A DNA stretch of 64,000 nt from Magnolia sinica (taxonomy: Eukaryota; Streptophyta; Magnoliopsida; Magnoliales; Magnoliaceae): NCBI RefSeq assembly GCF_029962835.1, contig NC_080579.1:82787959-82851958 (forward strand). The letters run 5' to 3'. The notes below the pieces were generated by a model. The model had not been told where the DNA came from, did no database searches, and worked only from the letters and a program-made list of their open reading frames with translations. Positions 58,218 through 64,000 of this stretch are shown here, one piece after another. Every line of letters begins with the position of its first letter. Positions within the stretch are counted from its first letter, which is position 1. Position numbers and translations under genes: made by a program.

Positions 58218-59530
58218 TACTTTGACAAAGAGTGGATTTTGGATACATGGGATTTGTACCACATGACTTTCCATTGGAGTTGGTTCACTAGTTATAGTGA
58301 GTGTGATGGTGGCTACGTATTTATATGCAATGATAATGCTTGTAAAGTATTTGGTGTTGGATTGGTGCGTATCAAGATGTTTGATGACATGGAGATTATC
58401 TTGACCAAAGTAAAACACATTCCTTGTTTGAGGAATAATTTGATTTCTCTAGGAGCACTCGAGGTACTTTAGTGCAAATTCACTGGGTTTGATCTTGTCC
58501 TTAAAGTTTCAAAGAGGGGACTCATAGTTATGAGGTTGATTAAAAGTACTTTATTAGGTGGAGCTGCAACGTCTGTAGCGTATTTCACATCTGCACGTAT
58601 GTGGCATATGTGCTTGGGGCACTTGAGCGAGAGTGGCATGAAGGTACTTTTTGATCGTTGTTTAATTTCAGGTTTTAAAAACATTAATTTTAATAAATGC
58701 AAGCATTGTATCTGTGGTAAATAGTCAATATTTTCTTTTAAGTTTGTGAAACATGTTTATAAGGGGGTTATATATTATATGCATTCTATTGTATGGGAGT
58801 TGATACCCATGGTTTCTGGTGGAGGGTCATCATGATTTTTCACATTAATTGACGATTATTCCAGAAAAGTGTGAGTTTATTTTATAAAAAATAATTTTAA
58901 TTTTTTCATCAAACTTCAAACAATGGAAGGCGATGGTAGAAAAATAGTCTGGGCGAAAGGTGAAAGTGTTGAGAACAGATAATAGTGGGGAATTCACTTC
59001 TAGGGAATTTAATTGGTATTGTAATGATGAAGGGATCGTGACGCACAGCACAGTGCGACACACATCAGAGAAGAACAGAGTGGATGTGCGGATGAATTGG
59101 ACTTTCTTGGAGAGGGCCCGATGCATGATTAGTAATGCTAGGTTGGGTAAGGAATTGTGGACTGAGGCCATTAACATGACTTGTTACTTAGTGAATCGAT
59201 CCCCTTCTATGGCCATTGATTGTAAAATTTTAGAGGAAGTATAGAATGGACAGCAGGTAGACTACTTAGGACTGCATGTATTTAGTTGCGATGCTTACTC
59301 TAAGTACCAAAGAAATAAAAGTTACATCTTTGTAGGCTATGGTTGTGGTGTAAAGGGGTATAGGCTATACGAATGGTCACATAGAAAATCATCCTTAGCC
59401 GTGATGTCAAATTCGATGAGGGATCCTTATTTCGTATAAATGAACACAAGGAAGCCGAAAAGTTGGCTATGGACATTCAGTTAGATAGAGATAAGGCACA
59501 GACTAATACTAAGACATAAACAAAGATTTG
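58218..59530 (+). pseudogene. Copia protease and integrase, broken
   Basis: Protease: WILDTWDLYHMTFH where the family has LDSGCSYHM, so the Asp-Ser-Gly triad is lost. It continues CKVFGVGLVRIKMFD and HIPCLRNNLISLGAL. GAG-pre-integrase: MWHMCLGHLSESGMKVLFDR…CKHCICGK. Integrase: LIDDYSRKV (first Asp), VLRTDNSGEFTSREF (second Asp), RHTSEKNRVDVRMNWT, where Val stands in place of the catalytic Glu, then ELWTEAINMTCYLVNRSPS and FVGYGCGVKGYRLY. Many stops. Confidence 0.82.
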
Positions 59531-59644
59531 AGAGTAATTGGAGCAGCCACTTGTGAGAATGAATCTTCTAAGGTATCACATGTTGAGAAAAAAATGGTGA
59601 CGAAATCGGTGAATGGTAGGAGGTACGTTCAAAGGAGTCCCGCA

Positions 59645-61650
59645 AGCACCTCTATACCCTGTTCGTCGGAAATCTCACGTTCGACATGACGACGGAGGAT
59701 CTCTACAGGATTTTTGGAAGATACGAAAAAATTGTAGATGCGTTCATTCCTTTCCATCCCAGGTTGAGAATATCTAAGGGATACGGATTCATACGATTCA
59801 TATATGAAACAAACGCAAGGGCAGCACTTGACATCTTGGACAGTAAAAGGGTGGATGGTAGGATTATCACAGTCCAGAGAGCTAAATCGCATCACCAATC
59901 GGTCTCAGAATCTCACCCTAACCAGCAAAATTGCAGACTAGCTACCACGATCCCCATCACCCTCAATAACAGAGACGATAGGAAGTATGCGGTGGTTGTG
60001 AGAGGCACAACGCAAACTCGCTCATTGGATGTTCGAACCGATGCTCCAACGAATTCCCAGCATAACGCGGTAAATTCTCTTTGGTTTGCAAGAGTAACAA
60101 ATGAGATCTCCACCCCTGCAAACCCCACCATCCCAGCTATTCATCAACAGTTGGACCTCAATAGTGGCGGACTAGGTGTTTGTAAAATGCCACATCCAAC
60201 TAGCTTGTGATGGTAGACAACAAAGAAGTGGAAAAAAGACAGAGGGAACTCAAACGTGCCCTCATGGCGCAGGCTATTCATTCAGATGTCCAAATTGCAA
60301 CTCTCAAATAGGACCTTTTACGCACTAACTACTAAGCGGAAGAAGTTTCTATCTCCAAAATCTTCAAGGATATGTTCCTGTTACGCTTCTCGGAAAGATC
60401 TACCCTCATTTCCTTCTTCTCAAACACCAAGCTACATATGCAGATGGGCGTCCTCAATGTGGATCCCTGGTCCCCCTCCTCCATCCCCCAGTCCCTAAGT
60501 AGATGGATCATGCTGAGAGGCATCCCTGCCCATGCCTGGCTGGAATCGGTCTTCCAGGACCCGGGGAGCTTGTTCGATGATGTGGCAGAAATTGATAGGA
60601 ATGCCCTTACGAGGCCTCCTCAAGAGTCAGTCCGACTGAGAGTCTTGATCCAACCATGGGTGGATCTTCAGTCCCCCAAAGGCCTCCAGGTTACTGGTAA
60701 CCTCTTCACCATTTGGTCCTCAATAGAGGAGGCTCCAGTCCCAGTCCCTGCCTCTCTTAACCCATTGCCCATTCCATCCCCTCCCCAATCCCACTTCCAC
60801 TAGGCATTGGGTCGAATGGACTTTTCCCTAACAGGCCCCCTAACTTCCTGACCCCTAACCTCCCACCTCCACCTATCAGGCTTCCTCTAGGTCGATTTCC
60901 AACCCCCCCCCCCCCCCCCTTCAACCCAGTACCTCAGCAAGTCCAGCTTGCGGTGCAGCCCTCAATACCTACGTCTCATCCACTTCCCAGCTTAACACAA
61001 CATCAACACATATCCTCTCTACCAACTCCCCACCAGCAGAACCAGGTTTCCCTGCATCACAGCCCTCAACCTCATGCCTGTTTCCAGTCTAGGAAAGCCC
61101 TCTCTGAGGGTTATAGTCCCTTAAAAGAAGGTATCCACTTTGTTGAGGATTTAAAAGATGCCCAAGTGGATGCTTGAAGTGTGGCCAAAGTCAGAAAATG
61201 CACTCTCGAAGGGGGTCGCTTGGCAATCGATCTATCACCTTATTTCCACCAACAGTCTCCCTCCCAAACCCAGTTGTTGCACATGCCTATTAGCCCTACA
61301 TGCCAGCAGCCTCTCTTTGGCCCACCTCCCTCCCCACACCAGTCCTGTCAATAGTAGTTGCCACCCCATGTAACTCCTTTGTTGCCTGCATCCAAATCTT
61401 CAGCTCAATTTCGCGAGGATTCAATTCTTGGGACTTGGAGGGGCATCAGATTGTCTTCTCCCTGAGAACCTACAACTCTTATTTCTGAAAACTAAGAGTG
61501 GGAAGCAGGGCTCGCTCCAAGCTCAGACATCATGGCTGGATTGACGTTCGTACAACCTAAGCAGCGTGTGAAGAGAACTCATAAAGTGGATAAGGTGGCA
61601 TGGACTGGTAGTCTTCATACGTTGAAGAAACGGGGTGTGACTTCTCTAAA
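59645..61650 (+). pseudogene. LINE 2 ORF1, RNA-binding protein, broken
   Basis: The RRM at the N-terminus is intact: LYTLFVGNLTFDM (RNP2), EDLYRIFGRYEKIVDAFIP, SKGYGFIRFIYE (RNP1), ARAALDILDSKRVDGRIITV. It continues open to a TGA at 60,208. After stops, a DUF4283-like part follows: FKDMFLLRFSERSTLISFF, SLSRWIMLRGIPAHAWLESV, FDDVAEIDRNAL, VRLRVLIQPWVDLQ. From 60,760 to about 61,300 the sequence is Pro/Ser/His-rich and includes a run of about 15 C at 60,905-60,920. No zinc knuckle is seen. Confidence 0.8.
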
Positions 61651-61658
61651 GGTGATCA

Positions 61659-62700
61659 ATGCCTAACATCTTAGTGTGGAATGTGTGTGGGGTGGGGAAT
61701 TCTCCCACCATCAGAACTCTAAAAAGGTTAATTCGGCACCACAATCTTGTCATGCTCGTCATTCTTGAACCGATGCTTAGGGAGGAGAAGAGAGTTCGCA
61801 CTAGGCTGAAACTTGGATTCCATTCCTCCTGCTCCAACGCCACTCATGGAGGAAAAATCTAGGCTTTTTGGCCTTCTTTTATCTCTCCCAGGTTCTTAGC
61901 TGCTTCGGACCAGTTGCTCCCATTTGAAATCTCCCTCAACCAACCTTCAGACAAGATTCTCATCACCTTTGTGTACGCGAAATGCTCCCGTATCCTACGT
62001 AAAAAGCTATGGGAGGACCTGTCCCTGTTCAGTATGGGGTGTAACTCCCCTTGGGCTGTCTGTGGCGACTTCAACGCCGTCACTTCACAATCTGAAAGAC
62101 TAGGTTCCTCAGCTTATGATGCCAGAAGTGCGGATGATTTTGTGAATTTTTTGGCTATAGCTGGCCTCTCTGATGCGATGTTCTCAGGAAATTGGTTCAC
62201 ATGGGGAAGCAGCCAATCAGGCCGTCTTAGGGTCTGGGCCATATTAGATAGAGTTTGTTGCAATTCTAGATGGCTTCAACTGTTCCCTGCCTTCCATGTT
62301 AACCACCTACCTAGACAAAATTCTGACCATGAGCCCCTACTTCTGAATTTTCCTGAGCCCCAACAGCTGGGTCCTAAGGCTTTCTGTTTTCAACGATGTG
62401 GTGTTCCCATAATGGCTTTCAGGATTTGATCCAACAAGCGTGGTCTGTGCCCGCGGTGGGAAACCCAGTCCAAATTATCATCACAAAACTTAAGGTGATA
62501 AAACAAGCTCTCAAATACTGGAACAAGAACGTATTCGGTAATATTTTCAACCAATCGACTGTGTCGGACCTCAACCACGCTGAAGCAATAGCTCTTGACG
62601 CCCCTTCCTTGGCAGCCCTGCAGGAAATTCAGAAGCTCCGTGATTCCCTCTCTCACCTGGAAAGCTACGAAGAAACATTCTGAAAGTAAAAATTGTGGGC
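61659..62700 (+). pseudogene. LINE 2 ORF2 endonuclease domain
   Basis: Start at ATG 61,659 (MPNILVWNVCGVGN), the same beginning as LINE 1 ORF2. Motifs: WNVCG, VILEPM, LITFVYAKC, AVCGDFNAV, LDRVCCNSRWL, SDHEPLLLNF. Stops at about 61,859, 62,427 and 62,681-62,683 (ETF then TGA, where Trp is usual). Catalytic Asn, Glu, Asp and His positions are all present, so decay is by stops rather than by loss of the active site. Confidence 0.85.
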
Positions 62701-64000
62701 CCATTGGTTGGAAGATGGGGAGTGGAACACAAAATTCTTCCACTATTACGGCTGGAAATTCTAGAAGATCGATTATCTATTCGATCAAGCATGCCGATGG
62801 CATGACGCTCTCCAACATCCTGGAAATCAAAGCAAAGGCAATCGGCCAATTTTAGCTCCTCCTGTAGAAGGATGGTAACCCACGTTTAGGTGATTTCCTG
62901 GACCCTATTCCGCACAAGGTAACAGCCCAAGATAACACCTTCCTGATGGCGGATCCTTCCTATGAAGAGTTGTTGGATGCCGTCAAAGCTATCCCTTCGG
63001 ATGGCGCAGCAAGCCCAGACGAATTCACTGTAGCCTTCTTCCAGTCGTGCTGGCCTATAATTCGTCACGACCTCCTTATGGTAGCTAAATATTTCTTCAG
63101 CAGAGCTACTCTTCCTTGTGCCCTCACAGCATCGTTGATTTGCCTCAAGTGCTCCGGCTTTTTCTCTAATTTTCATCCTATCAGTCTATGCAATTGCTTG
63201 TATAAAATCTTTTCTCGCATCATTGTTGTAAGACTAGGAGCTATGCTCCCAGGAATTGTTTCCACAGAGCAGGCTGCTTTCGTGCAGGGCAAATCCATGG
63301 CAGAAAGTTACGTTTTGGTGCAAGAAACTTTCAGAGATATCAACAAGAAAGTCAGGGGAGGTAACTTGCTCATTAAATTAGACATGGAAAAGGCTTACGA
63401 CAGGCTTAACTAGAAATTCCTAAGAGAGGTCCTTAAACAGTTCGGCTTCCACGATAACTGGATCTTGCTAGTTAAAAGGTGTTGGGCTGAATGCTGGTTT
63501 TCAGTTCTCATAAATGGTGAGGCTGCTGGCTTCTTCCATTCCTCTAGAGGCTTGAGACAGGGAGACCCTATCTCCTATCTCCCTAGGCCTCTTCATTCTT
63601 GCGGCTGAGGGTCTCAGCTGTGGCTTCCATCAGTTGATGTCCTCTGGGGTGTGACAGTCCTACAAGACGAGACCGAATTGCTCACTTATTTTCCACCTGC
63701 AGTTTGCTGATGACATGATTCTCTTCGTCAATGGCTCCTCTTCGTCACTGCGGCACCTTAAGAGGTTCTTAGACAACTTCGAAAGATGCTCAGGTTAGAA
63801 AATTAATGTTTCAAAAAGCTTCTTCATTGCCCCAACCTCCATGCCCGTTTCCATATGCAAGCAAGCAAAACAAATTCTCGGCTTCACCAAATCTTCGCCC
63901 CCATTCTCCTATTTAGGTGTTCCCATTTACCAGGGGAAGCTAAAGAGAAGCTACTTCCAAGGTTAGTTGAGAAGATCCAGGCCAGGATCCTTATGTGGCA
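62701..64000 (+). pseudogene. LINE 2 ORF2 reverse transcriptase domain, partial
   Basis: Blocks: IPSDGAASPDEFTVAFFQSC, FHPISLCNCLYKIFSRI, STEQAAFVQGKSMAESYVL, LLIKLDMEKAYDRLN, then TAG (63,411-63,413) where Trp is usual. After that: CWFSVLING-like and SRGLRQGDPIS, and the active site LQFADDMILFVNG with FADD at 63,703-63,714. One or two frameshifts near 63,570. The sequence continues as SPPFSYLGVPIYQGKLKR to the window end; the zinc-binding region and any RNase H lie outside. Confidence 0.87.

Larger units (their letters stand above)
57332..59590 (+). mobile_element. Ty1/Copia element, 5' part, decayed
   Basis: Order: primer site, gag with zinc knuckle, protease, GAG-pre-integrase domain, integrase. 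This order (integrase before RT) defines Copia. The wording (KEELKCWNCG…, WHMCLGHLSESGMKVL) resembles Tork/TNT1-like elements. It stops in the region after integrase at about 59,590, where LINE 2 begins; RT and RNase H are absent. Confidence 0.82.
59590..64000 (+). mobile_element. L1-type plant LINE (LINE 2), runs past the window
   Basis: RRM-type ORF1 followed by ORF2 endonuclease and RT, related to LINE 1 in organisation and wording but clearly a different copy. The left edge is where Copia similarity ends (about 59,590). There is little or no 5' UTR, so the element may be 5'-truncated. The end lies beyond the window. Confidence 0.85.

Overview
This is plant nuclear DNA, almost certainly from an angiosperm. 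The window is built from Ty3/Gypsy families found in flowering plants (Athila, Tekay/Del-type chromovirus and a Tat-type gag), one Ty1/Copia remnant, and plant L1-type LINEs with RRM-type ORF1 proteins, one of which has a C-terminal RNase H domain. I found no convincing host gene, tRNA, rRNA or CRISPR array in 64 kb. The species cannot be named from sequence alone. Motifs such as GTGGGCCCCACC and CCGTCCAT recur throughout and might identify the clade by search.

Layout, left to right. Positions 1-13,700 hold a nest read from its junctions. A Tat-type gag on the minus strand (12,515 to about 10,830) is cut at 10,807 by the 3' end of a long Gypsy LTR (6,553-10,806). That LTR is interrupted on its left by the 3' half of an Athila element on the plus strand (1,477-6,552). 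The Athila integrase is in turn interrupted by the end of a Tekay-family LTR (1-1,476). Positions 13,700-16,990 are non-coding, with a SINE-like piece and a 5'-truncated LINE end that has a poly(A) tail and an 18-bp target duplication. Positions about 16,990-24,000 hold a decayed LINE (RRM ORF1; endonuclease, reverse transcriptase and RNase H). Positions 24,000-26,490 are AT-rich with nothing recognisable.

Positions 26,490-35,201 are a solo LTR on the minus strand, itself interrupted by a second solo LTR of the same family on the plus strand (29,149-33,302). Each has its own 5-bp target duplication. Positions 35,315-56,839 are one Tekay element on the minus strand (5' LTR, Met-type primer site, gag, protease, RT, RNase H, integrase, chromodomain-region end, purine tract, truncated 3' LTR). 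It is split inside pol by a 10.4-kb minus-strand Athila element (about 38,140-48,572) with an Asp-type primer site. Positions 56,840-59,590 are a decayed Copia element. Positions 59,590-64,000 are a second LINE that runs off the window.

All coding regions are broken. The stop codons mostly sit where the family has Trp, Gln or Arg, as expected from C-to-T decay of methylated DNA. The genes therefore do not work together as a living system: this is a layered record of insertion, LTR-LTR recombination and decay in repeat-rich, probably heterochromatic DNA. I did not find evidence for a new biological system. The most informative items are the two nested solo LTRs with intact target duplications, the alternating 45/42-bp minisatellite inside an LTR, and the 34/35-bp array that differs in copy number between the two LTRs of one element.
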